DNA of 64,000 nt, taken from contig NZ_CP018082.1 of the NCBI RefSeq assembly GCF_001886715.1, positions 6,944,001 to 7,008,000 of the forward strand, in the 5' to 3' direction. This DNA is from Nocardia mangyaensis (lineage in GTDB: Bacteria; Actinomycetota; Actinomycetes; Mycobacteriales; Mycobacteriaceae). The translations under genes were made by a program, and so were the position numbers. The notes under the pieces are model-generated. The model saw only the letters and a list, made by a program, of their open reading frames with translations. It did not search any database and had not been told where the DNA came from. Positions 52,456 to 59,567 of this stretch are shown piece by piece; the first letter of the stretch is position 1, and the number at the start of each line of letters is the position of its first letter.

Positions 52456-52838
52456 TCACGTCCAGCCGATTAGTTCGTTCACGCCGGTGATACTCGTCGA
52501 ATATCCGATGCGTTCGTTTGTGCGTTTCACGCCGGGGCGGGGATCGGTTCGGGGCGGTTGCGGCCCTGTTGGGCGTCCGCAGACTTGGCCCAGACGAGCC
52601 AGCGGAGGAAGTCGACCACGTCGGTCAAGAGCAGGCGGTCCAGGTGCCATTCGTGTTCGCTGAGGTTGCGGACGCGGTAGAGTGCCGAAGTGCTTGGGCT
52701 GCAGGTGATGACGGCTTTCAGGTTGCACCAGGTCAGGGCGTCTGTGCCCAGGTGGCGTAGGCGCAGGCCTACCGTAATCAGGTCGTACTCGACGGCCTCG
52801 GCGTGCTCCTCGGCGAGCGCATCGAGGCTCAGGCTCAC
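52456..52838 (-). pseudogene. Second copy of tail assembly chaperone T, decayed
   Basis: This is close to identical to 53735-54116 over most of its length (by eye about 85-90%). The functional copy carries an 11-base stretch with the slippery site and the G stop (GGGGGAATCCT) that is missing here, so this copy reads directly from a GTG (52838) as SLSLDALAEEHAEAVEYDLI. A one-base deletion near 52545 gives an early stop (EPIPAPA); the original end TNERIGYSTSITGVNELIGW remains in another frame. It looks like a scar left by tandem duplication. Confidence 0.75.
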
Positions 52839-52881
52839 CCCGGAGCGTCGGCCGACCCAGCTAAGGAAACAAGGTCTATAG

Positions 52882-53631
52882 TTGAGCCGAGAAGAATCTG
52901 CAACACCCGATGGATATCATTTACGTCGGGACTGGAAGGGACGGCACAAGCTGCCGTATTGGCTGGTACCCGCAGGGGTCGCCATAATAGGATTGTCAAT
53001 AGTAACAGGGGTGTATCCGTTCGCCGCGCTGGGAGTGGCTTCGATCGCGAGCTTCGTGTTCCCACATCGGCCATTCGTAGATTCTCGCGTATCCCCACCC
53101 CGCCTGATCGGCGGAAAGCTCCTGGCACCGAGCAATAGCGGACTGCTACTCACTTTTATCGGCGGATTGCTACTAGCATTCTACGGAATACATGACAATG
53201 CATCCGTGCTCATGGCATGCGGGATCATTGTTTCCTGCGTTACTGCGTGGGTAATTCTAACTCGGATAGCATTCATGGCACTATGCTCAATGGAATTCGG
53301 CCAGACCGCACTAGTTGTTCGAACCCGAACCGAGGTATGGGAATTTGAGTGGAGCAAGATTTCCAATCTGAATGTCAGACCACGGCCTCGATACTCCGAT
53401 CAGGCGATTGTGACATTTTCACACGCAGAAGAATCTACCGCCTGGCCTGAAGTAAACGTTTGGGGAGCGCGTTCATCAAAAGGGGGCTGGTCCATATATG
53501 CACAAAATTGGTCGACGGATCCGAATTCACTCCTGGCTACCCTCCGATACTTTACCGAGGCTCACGATGTGCCCGGCATAACGGGCAGTGAACTCGCCGC
53601 GATGCTTCGGACCCCTGATTGGTCCGAATAG
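52882..53631 (+). CDS. Multi-helix membrane protein, candidate immunity protein
   Basis: A TTG at 52882 gives 249 residues; an internal start is possible. There are four hydrophobic segments (about 25-45, 48-62, 85-105, 110-135) and a C-terminal soluble domain with VWEFEWSKISNLNVRPRPRY and NWSTDPNSLLATLRYFTEAH, ending ELAAMLRTPDWSE. Motif order matches the protein at 35433. It has lower GC and is on the strand opposite to the tail genes, lying between the functional chaperone T and its decayed copy. It probably remains from an effector/immunity pair whose effector has been lost. Confidence 0.65.
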   Translation: MSREESATPDGYHLRRDWKGRHKLPYWLVPAGVAIIGLSIVTGVYPFAALGVASIASFVFPHRPFVDSRVSPPRLIGGKLLAPSNSGLLLTFIGGLLLAFYGIHDNASVLMACGIIVSCVTAWVILTRIAFMALCSMEFGQTALVVRTRTEVWEFEWSKISNLNVRPRPRYSDQAIVTFSHAEESTAWPEVNVWGARSSKGGWSIYAQNWSTDPNSLLATLRYFTEAHDVPGITGSELAAMLRTPDWSE

Positions 53632-53734
53632 TTCCAACGTTGCGAACATCTCAGGTACCGAGACACCTGGTTGATTCAGTGGCTGTTCGAGATCGAGTGC
53701 AGCGCCGGCGTCGGGTCACTCCGGTGCCGCGATG

Positions 53735-54116
53735 TCATGTCCATCCCAACAGCTCGTTCACGTTCCTGATGTCGGTCGAATTTCCGATGCGTTCGTTTGT
53801 GGTATTCACCCCGGGACGGGGGATCGGTTCGGGGCGGTTGCGGCCCTGTTGGGCGTCCGCGGACTTGGCCCAGACGAGCCAGCGGAGGGAGTCCGCCATG
53901 TCGGCCAGCAGCAGGCGGTCCAGGTGCCATTCGTGTTCGCTGGGATGGCGGACGCGGTAGAGGGCCGAAGTGCGTGGGCTGCAGGTGATGACGGCTTTCA
54001 AGTCGCCCCAGGTCAGGGCGTCAGTGGCCAGGTGGCGTAGGCGCAGGCCCACGGTGATCAGGTCGTACTCGACGGCCTCGGTGTGCTCTTCGATGAGCGC
54101 ATCGAGGCTCAGGATT
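53735..54116 (-). CDS. Tail assembly chaperone T part, made by -1 frameshift from G
   Basis: The frame has no good start of its own; translation should enter from the upstream chaperone by a -1 shift at G-GGG-GAA (54115-54121), seven bases before the G stop. The fused product continues ILSLDALIEEHTEAVEYDLI, TWGDLKAVITCSPRTSALYR and ends NSTDIRNVNELLGWT. G/GT frameshifting is the norm in siphophage tail chaperones, which hold the tape-measure protein before tube assembly. Two decayed copies of this part lie to the left. Confidence 0.8.
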
Positions 54117-54396
54117 CCCCCAGGCTCACCCCGGAGTGCCGCTGCCAGGCGGCGAGCAGCCGGTGGTAGCCGTCGTGGTCCATCTCGTCGAGCACCGTGA
54201 GGATCTCACGGGACACGCTGAGTTCGATGATCGTGTAGAGCGCGTCGGCGAGGCCGAGGCGGCGCACCTGGCGGATGATGCCGGGCTTGAGGTAGGTCAG
54301 CGACGGCAGGCGAACCTCGACCTGGCCAACGCGTTCGACGAAATCGTCCTTCACCTTGTCCGGGGCCGGTGTAACAGGTGCTTTGGGGGAGGTCAT
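54109..54396 (-). CDS. Tail assembly chaperone G
   Basis: The ATG at 54396 (AGAGGAAG 7 bases upstream) gives 95 residues: a disordered head (MTSPKAPVTPAPDKVKDDFV), then a helical domain (RQVRRLGLADALYTIIELSV, ILTVLDEMDHDGYHRLLAAW) ending WQRHSGVSLGES. Its size, its position after the tail tube gene and its overlap with the T frame by the slippery sequence identify it. It is the majority product; GT is the minority product. Confidence 0.82.
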   Translation of the reverse strand: MTSPKAPVTPAPDKVKDDFVERVGQVEVRLPSLTYLKPGIIRQVRRLGLADALYTIIELSVSREILTVLDEMDHDGYHRLLAAWQRHSGVSLGES

Positions 54397-54438
54397 GGGA
54401 TTCTTCCTCTCGGTGGTGGTTTGGGAGAGTCGAGTTCG

Positions 54439-54478
54439 TGGGGTGGGCCGGGTCCGATCGCGAATCCAGCCCACCCCA
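54439..54478 (-). terminator. Hairpin between tail tube gene and chaperone G
   Basis: A 10-bp stem (TGGGGTGGGC with its complement) and a 20-base loop start 12 bases after the tail tube stop. Partial termination here would keep the tube protein in excess over the downstream genes. Confidence 0.55.
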
Positions 54479-54489
54479 AGGGAATTCGG

Positions 54490-55077
54490 TCAGGCGGTCT
54501 TGATGCCGTCGTCGAGGTAGCGGTAGGCCTTCACACCGGCGTCGTTCTTGAACGCCTCGACGGTGATGGTGAAGCCGGCCAGTTCGCGCGAGACGAACTT
54601 TCGCTCCTGGACCGCGGAGATTTTGGCGTTCGGCAGGACGATGCGCAGCTTCTTGTCCTCGTTGATCATGTCGAAGATCCAGGCGCGGTGCGGCAGCACG
54701 GCGCCGGTCTCGTGGACATCGATGCGGGTGCCATTGGTCGCGTCGGCCGCGGTGACAGTGATGTTGTCCGGGCCGAACACCTCGCTCAGCACATCCTGGT
54801 CCCACACGGCGTAGAGGGTGAGGCCGAAGCGAACCGAGTGCTCGGTCTGGAGCTGCGCGATGATGTCGGCATTCCAGTCCTTGACGGTTTCGACCTTGCG
54901 CTCACCCAAGGACTCGATGCCGTCCTCGGAGACGTAGCCGAGGGGGATGAAGCCGGCCTCGAGTGCGCCCGCGGCCGAAGTCGGCAGAACGGTGGACAGC
55001 GGGGCGACCAGGACGCCGCCGGTGACCGCGATATTGGGGGTGCCGGCGCCGATGTACTTGCTGGAAGGCAGAGCCAT
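54490..55077 (-). CDS. Major tail (tube) protein
   Basis: The 195-residue protein (ATG at 55077, AAGGGATC upstream) has the order of siphophage tube proteins: MALPSSKYIGAGTPNIAVTG at the N-terminus, a loop GYVSEDGIESLGERKVETVK, then DWNADIIAQLQTEHSVRFGL, and a C-terminal strand pair FTITVEAFKNDAGVKAYRYL. It polymerises into the tube around the tape measure. The next gene in transcription encodes the chaperone, as expected. Confidence 0.85.
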   Translation of the reverse strand: MALPSSKYIGAGTPNIAVTGGVLVAPLSTVLPTSAAGALEAGFIPLGYVSEDGIESLGERKVETVKDWNADIIAQLQTEHSVRFGLTLYAVWDQDVLSEVFGPDNITVTAADATNGTRIDVHETGAVLPHRAWIFDMINEDKKLRIVLPNAKISAVQERKFVSRELAGFTITVEAFKNDAGVKAYRYLDDGIKTA

Positions 55078-55171
55078 GAGAATTGATCCCTTCAGGTTTC
55101 TTCATTCGGTTCGGTATTCAGTTGTTCCTCCCGGCTCGGAATCGCATGAGATCCGATTCGGCAGGGAAGTA

Positions 55172-55606
55172 TCAGGCGAGGATTTTTCCTCGCACGATCA
55201 GGTCGACGACGATGGTGTAGCGCGGTGCGTCCGTTTCCGGATCCATGTCGTTCTCGCCACCCGCGTCGTCGACGTCGTCGCACCAGACCTCGCCGATGTA
55301 GCCGGGTGCGGCGGCTGTCACCAGCGCGCGCACATTCGCGGCCAATTCGTGAGCGAATCCGGCGTCGTCGGTGCATTCGAGCACCAAGCGCGGTCGGTCC
55401 AGGGCAAGATGCGCTCCGCGCCGTCCCTCCCGGTCCTCGACATCGAGCCTGGCTTTGCGGTCGTTTCGAATTACTCGGACCATTCGCGCCGGGCGCGGAT
55501 CAGGGACCCTGGTCACCACCTGGGCTGTATCGGAGATACCGGACAGCTCGGCCGTCAGGTACTCGACGAGTGCCATTTCGATATCGGAGAAGACGATTCT
55601 TTCCAT
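55172..55606 (-). CDS. Tail terminator-like protein
   Basis: The 144-residue protein starts at the ATG at 55606, which overlaps the upstream stop. It has the alpha-beta order of tail terminator/completion proteins: an N-terminal helix (SDIEMALVEYLTAELSG), strand MVRVIRNDRKARLDVEDREG, RPRLVLECTDDAGFAHELAA and a final strand RYTIVVDLIVRGKILA. Such proteins cap the tube and join it to a head. Its presence shows that the tail module has its head-proximal end even though no head genes are visible. Confidence 0.75.
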   Translation of the reverse strand: MERIVFSDIEMALVEYLTAELSGISDTAQVVTRVPDPRPARMVRVIRNDRKARLDVEDREGRRGAHLALDRPRLVLECTDDAGFAHELAANVRALVTAAAPGYIGEVWCDDVDDAGGENDMDPETDAPRYTIVVDLIVRGKILA

Positions 55607-56211
55607 CAGTTCACCGCTTTCTGCATCGCCGACTGTGGGCGTTCGGATGTTCGTGCCTCGTTGATGCGGTCGCGCAAGAGCTCGACCAGTCCGGCGTAGG
55701 CGTCGGTCTTGGTAGGTCCTTCGAACGACAGGCCGCGTGGATGGGTCGCAGACCAGAGACCCTCGTCGCCCTGGCGCACATCGATGTCGTCGAGGTCGTA
55801 GAAGGTCTCAGGGTCCGGTGACGGCCAGTTCCCGTCCTCGTCGGGTGTGATGTGCGCGCCGGTGTCGAAGGCTCCGGGCGGTCCGGCCGGGGTGGGCACC
55901 CAGCGGATCCGCTCGAGTTCGGGATGCACGCGAACCCCGCGCTTCACCAGGTACTCGGCGACCCGGGTGGCTTGTTTGATCGAGGTCACCGTGGGTTCGG
56001 CGAGCTTGCGGCCGACCCGGCTCTGCCACTCGGGCAGGTGGATCACCGACAGCTCCTCGGCCAAGGCCCGCACATCGGGGTCCAGGTCGTCGTCTTCCTC
56101 CGCGGCCGCGAGTTTCCCCGACAGGGTCTGCTGGAGGAAGGCGATGAATTCGGGAGTGACCAGCTGACCGGTCTCGTTTCGGGTGTACTCGATGGTTTCA
56201 TCGCCGGGCAT
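55606..56211 (-). CDS. Hypothetical phage-type protein, first gene of the tail operon
   Basis: The 201-residue acidic protein begins at the ATG at 56211. Its first part is helical (VTPEFIAFLQQTLSGKLAAA, EEDDDLDPDVRALAEELSVI), followed by EWQSRVGRKLAEPTVTSIKQ and a Pro/Asp-rich second half (WVPTPAGPPGAFDTGAHITP). It lies just before the tail terminator-like gene, where connector or neck proteins are usually found, and it overlaps that gene by one base. It is the first gene after the terminator at 56253, so the tail operon promoter should lie in the ~40 bases between or be formed by read-through. Confidence 0.6.
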   Translation of the reverse strand: MPGDETIEYTRNETGQLVTPEFIAFLQQTLSGKLAAAEEDDDLDPDVRALAEELSVIHLPEWQSRVGRKLAEPTVTSIKQATRVAEYLVKRGVRVHPELERIRWVPTPAGPPGAFDTGAHITPDEDGNWPSPDPETFYDLDDIDVRQGDEGLWSATHPRGLSFEGPTKTDAYAGLVELLRDRINEARTSERPQSAMQKAVN

Positions 56212-56252
56212 GGTGCTTGTGGTCCCCTTCTGAGTGCCCGTATCCGGGCATG

Positions 56253-56280
56253 AAAAAAGCCCGGACCTTGTCGGCCGGGC
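56253..56280 (-). terminator. Intrinsic terminator separating the upstream effector block from the tail operon
   Basis: On the minus strand, stem GCCCGG...CCGGGC with an inner GG/CC pair is followed by six T. This is the most canonical rho-independent terminator in the window, 28 bases after the stop at 56308. Confidence 0.85.
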
Positions 56281-56307
56281 TGGGTGGATGTGGTGTGGAG
56301 TTGTCCG

Positions 56308-56517
56308 CTATTCCGGGTTGAGCGTGCTGCGATCCTGAGTCACCAGCAACCCGTCAGGGCCGCAATCCACCGTGAACAAATTGTCATCGGAACTACCGTC
56401 GGCCAAGGGGGTCGGATTCATCGAAACGTCGGTGGACTCAGGTATCGGGCACTCCAACACCGCCGGATCGAAGGTGATCGGACGCCCCGAAATGGTGCTC
56501 AGCAAACGGAATCTCAT
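56308..56517 (-). CDS. Very small protein, second of a pair
   Basis: The 69-residue protein begins MRFRLLSTISGRPITFDPAV, with its ATG directly adjoining the stop of the preceding gene (TAGATG), so the two are translated together. It contains VDCGPDGLLVTQDRSTLNPE at its end. No family is recognised. It lies at the 3' end of the toxin/pentapeptide block. Confidence 0.5.
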   Translation of the reverse strand: MRFRLLSTISGRPITFDPAVLECPIPESTDVSMNPTPLADGSSDDNLFTVDCGPDGLLVTQDRSTLNPE

Positions 56518-56760
56518 CTACACACCCACGTCCATGCCAGTGGAGTCCTCAGCATACAAGAGACACCAATCCTGACTGATGACCATTTCGTCCTCCCAAT
56601 AGTTCAGAGTCAGCTCGGCATCATCGGCCTGATCAGCTCGCAACGGCCACACCGAAATATCGAGATAGTCTCCCGCCATAACGGTAGTTTCTTGCCCGGA
56701 TGGTTCGAAACGAACTTTCAGTTCCTGCTCTCGCGCATACAATCGAAACCTCGATTTCAC
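56518..56760 (-). CDS. Very small protein, first of a pair
   Basis: The GTG at 56760 has GGGGAGG 5 bases upstream. The 80-residue acidic protein begins MKSRFRLYAREQELKVRFEP, has the beta-rich QETTVMAGDYLDISVWPL and ends in AEDSTGMDVGV. It is 22 bases downstream of a pentapeptide-repeat protein gene. The family is not recognised. The first residues of this and the next protein (RFRL) are alike, so a short duplication is possible. Confidence 0.5.
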   Translation of the reverse strand: MKSRFRLYAREQELKVRFEPSGQETTVMAGDYLDISVWPLRADQADDAELTLNYWEDEMVISQDWCLLYAEDSTGMDVGV

Positions 56761-56782
56761 GCGACCTCCCCTTCTTGCCTTG

Positions 56783-57436
56783 CTACCCAGGCGCCTTCAA
56801 TTCAAGAATAACAACCTCGGGGGCGCCGTGATCATGGAACCATCGACGTAATTCATCGCCTCCGATAACCCTCGATTCGGTCACACCCACGTCAGCCGGT
56901 CCATACACGGACCCTTGGCCTCCGGCCACACTCGCGCCGCCCAAGCGGCTTCGGATCAGCCTGGTATCTAAATACTTACACCCATCCAGACGCGCGTTCC
57001 GTAGATCAGAACCTGAGAGACTCGCTTGCCGTAGATCGGATCCCGAGAAGTCGACCTCCCGAAAATCAGCGTCATCCAGCGCCGCACTTCGCGCGTCGGC
57101 GCCCCGAATCTTCGCTCCAACGGCGGTGCAACCCCTCGCATCAACCTTTCGAATGTCGGCGCCATCCAGAATTGCCCCGTCGAGGCTTGCCCCATTCACA
57201 CAGGACCGGTACAGATCAGCACCAACCAAACGAACGCCCGACAGATTCGCTGCTATGAACCATGCCTCGATCAGCGATAGGCCCGACAGATCGGCACCAG
57301 AGAAGTCCAGATCATCCCCACCCAGCGTATCCTCAGGTCCTATCGAGTCAGGAGATCTGCTCATCGCATTGTCCAGATACTCTTTCAAGGCCGTGCGCGC
57401 TTCCGGCGAATCCGGCCACTTCTCCACACTGCCCAT
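56783..57436 (-). CDS. Pentapeptide-repeat protein, copy 2 (candidate immunity protein)
   Basis: The 217-residue protein is a close paralogue of the next gene upstream (roughly three quarters identical by eye). Residues ~40-165 consist of A(D/N)LXX pentapeptides (LDFSGADLSGLSLIEAWF, DFREVDFSGSDLRQASLSGS), which fold as a right-handed quadrilateral beta-helix that can mimic DNA. The C-terminal ~45 residues (GGQGSVYGPADVGVTESRVI, RRWFHDHGAPEVVILELKAP) are shared by both copies. It follows a broken toxin C-terminus (57447-57560), as an orphan immunity gene would. Confidence 0.75.
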   Translation of the reverse strand: MGSVEKWPDSPEARTALKEYLDNAMSRSPDSIGPEDTLGGDDLDFSGADLSGLSLIEAWFIAANLSGVRLVGADLYRSCVNGASLDGAILDGADIRKVDARGCTAVGAKIRGADARSAALDDADFREVDFSGSDLRQASLSGSDLRNARLDGCKYLDTRLIRSRLGGASVAGGQGSVYGPADVGVTESRVIGGDELRRWFHDHGAPEVVILELKAPG

Positions 57437-57446
57437 CGGAAGACTT

Positions 57447-57560
57447 CCCTAGTTGCCCATACAACCTTATCGCACCATTCCAGATGTGCCGATATAATGG
57501 CTCGGATATGAGCCTGTCGCGCCAATCTCATACCGACCGGTCAATCAATATCGCCTCTTA
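57447..57560 (-). pseudogene. Orphan toxin C-terminus fragment between two pentapeptide-repeat genes
   Basis: On the minus strand this gap encodes AILID, a one-base frameshift, then GMRLARQAHIRAIISAHLEW and CDKVVWAT. This matches the C-terminus of the toxin at 58240 (KVLIDPVGMSEARKEHIRDL then ILAHPEWYDHVVWVNMNS). It lies immediately before the second pentapeptide-repeat gene, exactly as the intact toxin lies before the first, so the unit toxin-immunity was duplicated and the second toxin has decayed. Confidence 0.75.
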
Positions 57561-57573
57561 CTGCAATACGGCG

Positions 57574-58227
57574 CTACCCAGGCGCCTTCAATTCCAGGAC
57601 AACAACCTCGGGGGCGCCGTGATCATGGAACCACTGACGCAATTCATCGCCTCCGATAACCCTCGGTTCGGTCACACCCACGTCGGCCGGTCCATACACG
57701 GACCCTTGACCACCGGCCACAGATGCACCGCCCAGGCGACTGCGGATCAGGCCGGTGCGCAGATACTTGCACCCGTCCAATCGCGCGTTCCGTAGGTCGG
57801 AATCGTCGAGACTCGCTTGCCGTAGATCGGATCCGGAGAAGTCGGCGTCCCGTAGATCGGAATCTTCCAGAACCGCACTTCGAACATCGGAGCCCCGAAT
57901 CTTTGCGCCGACAGCGGAGCAGCCTCTTGCTTCGACCTTCCGTATATCGGCGCCATCGAGAACTGCTCGGTCGAGACGCGCACTGTTCAACCAAGCCCGA
58001 TACAGATCAGCATCAGCTAGACGCACATCGGAAAGATCCGCTCCCATAAACCAAGCTTCAATCAGTGACAGGCCCGATAGATCAGCTCCGGAAAAGTCCA
58101 GATTGTCCCCACCGAGCGCCTTCTCACCCCCTACCGGACCAGGCGTTTCGCTTGTTACACGATCGAGGTATTCCTTCAATACAGCGCGCGCCTCTGGCGA
58201 AGTTGGCCATTTCTTTACACTGTTCAT
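57574..58227 (-). CDS. Pentapeptide-repeat protein, copy 1 (candidate immunity protein of the toxin at 58240)
   Basis: The 217-residue protein starts 12 bases after the toxin stop, with AGGGAAAA overlapping that stop. It has a helical head (MNSVKKWPTSPEARAVLKEY), pentapeptide repeats from ~45 to 165 (LDFSGADLSGLSLIEAWFMG, DADFSGSDLRQASLDDSDLR), and the tail QWFHDHGAPEVVVLELKAPG. Pentapeptide-repeat proteins such as MfpA and Qnr copy the shape and charge of B-DNA. Because the neighbouring toxin looks like a DNase, a DNA-mimic antidote is a reasonable inference. The duplicated copy lies downstream. Confidence 0.78.
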   Translation of the reverse strand: MNSVKKWPTSPEARAVLKEYLDRVTSETPGPVGGEKALGGDNLDFSGADLSGLSLIEAWFMGADLSDVRLADADLYRAWLNSARLDRAVLDGADIRKVEARGCSAVGAKIRGSDVRSAVLEDSDLRDADFSGSDLRQASLDDSDLRNARLDGCKYLRTGLIRSRLGGASVAGGQGSVYGPADVGVTEPRVIGGDELRQWFHDHGAPEVVVLELKAPG

Positions 58228-58239
58228 CGGCGATTTTCC

Positions 58240-59556
58240 CTAGCTGTTCATATTAACCCATACAACGTGATCATACCATTCTGGATGCGCCAAAATGAGA
58301 TCCCTGATGTGCTCTTTTCGCGCCTCCGACATGCCAACAGGATCGATCAGCACCTTCTCTCCAGATGCGATATCTTTATTAATCATATTTATGATTTTTT
58401 CATCCGACTGCGGAGTCTGGATCGGCCGACCTGGGTCCTTGGTATAGGGCGGCGTGATATCGGGAGAGCTCTTGACATCCCAGCGGGTGCCAGCAGCATC
58501 AATGAAGTCTCCCATGTCTTCACCGTCAGGGCCCAATTCGGCTCTTGTGATCGGTCCAGGGATGGACCCATTACGTTCAGCCTCGAGGCCGACCGCAGCC
58601 TCATGCATCGTTGATGCCTTGATTCCACCCTTGGCAGGATCCAGCGCCAGTTCTTCCTGCCGCTTCGAATACTCTGGTGTTCCAGGTGTGTTCGACGGAT
58701 TCTGCGGACCTTCGACAGCCGGCGACGATGGAAGGTCTGGTGGGGTTTCCCGTGGGCTGGTCGCCGCTGAGCTGAGTTTGGACAGGAACTGCGAGGCGGC
58801 GCTACGGTTGTCGGTCGTGCCAGGGTCGGGGCCGGTGATGAAGTCGCCCCACTTGTCCCAGAGGGCGGGAAGCGACTGCCGAACAGTGACCGATGTCCCA
58901 TCTGGAGAGACCTCGTAGACGCCGGCGAGGTTGTCCTCGTCCATCAAGGTGTACAGGTAGTTCCCGTTGGGAAGGATCTCGATGTCCGCGATGATCCGCT
59001 CGTTCTCCCGAACCTGGACCAGGTTCGGTTTGCCGTCTTCATCGGTATATACGCGGTATCCGGTGCCCATCTGTCCTGCGAACGGCGCATCCAGTGTCAC
59101 AGACGGGATGTGCGTGTCGTCGCCGTCCCAGAATGCGGCGACCTTCTTGCTCGATTCCTTCTCCTTGGGGGCATCGAGTGGTGGCGGGGTAGGAACGGGA
59201 TTCGGCGGAGCGGCCTGAGTCGGAGGTGGCACGGAATTCCGAGGCGGCGGCGGAGTCGCTGTCGTGGGCGGCCGGTCACGCTCGTTGATGAATTCCACAT
59301 CAGACGAGGTCGGGGGACTCAGCAGTGCTTCGGCGAGCTGCGACAGCCCCTGCCCGGCGGATTCGACCATCGACCGTATCGCGTCGATGCGCTCGAGCTG
59401 CCGTGCCATCGACGCTGGGGACGTGGCGCGCATTGTGTGGACTCGGCGTTGCTTGCCAGCTCGGCCATCCGTCGTCGAGTGGGTCGCCGCGGGATTCATC
59501 GTGTCCAACCATGCCCGTCCCCGGAGGACGTCGTCGGTACGTGACACAGATTTCAT
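58240..59556 (-). CDS. Candidate effector with C-terminal restriction-endonuclease-like toxin domain
   Basis: The ATG at 59556 gives 438 residues; later starts are possible. The N-terminal ~80 residues are helical (ASMARQLERIDAIRSMVESA), then a Pro-rich linker, a beta-rich middle (~150-260: AFWDGDDTHIPSVTLDAPFA, NGNYLYTLMDEDN), and a Pro-rich second linker. The C-terminal ~110 residues contain RAELGPDGEDMGDFIDAAGT, RWDVKSSPDI and HPEWYDHVVWVNMNS. The E...D...D-x-K order is that of restriction-endonuclease-fold toxins in polymorphic toxin systems. It is followed by the two pentapeptide genes. How it is delivered is not shown; the tail locus is the obvious candidate. Confidence 0.75.
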   Translation of the reverse strand: MKSVSRTDDVLRGRAWLDTMNPAATHSTTDGRAGKQRRVHTMRATSPASMARQLERIDAIRSMVESAGQGLSQLAEALLSPPTSSDVEFINERDRPPTTATPPPPRNSVPPPTQAAPPNPVPTPPPLDAPKEKESSKKVAAFWDGDDTHIPSVTLDAPFAGQMGTGYRVYTDEDGKPNLVQVRENERIIADIEILPNGNYLYTLMDEDNLAGVYEVSPDGTSVTVRQSLPALWDKWGDFITGPDPGTTDNRSAASQFLSKLSSAATSPRETPPDLPSSPAVEGPQNPSNTPGTPEYSKRQEELALDPAKGGIKASTMHEAAVGLEAERNGSIPGPITRAELGPDGEDMGDFIDAAGTRWDVKSSPDITPPYTKDPGRPIQTPQSDEKIINMINKDIASGEKVLIDPVGMSEARKEHIRDLILAHPEWYDHVVWVNMNS

Positions 59557-59567
59557 CGGTCGACCTG

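Noticed and set aside
54136..55086. A plus-strand frame of 316 codons opposite the tail tube gene
   Set aside because: It is antisense to well-supported tail genes in canonical order and has no recognisable features.
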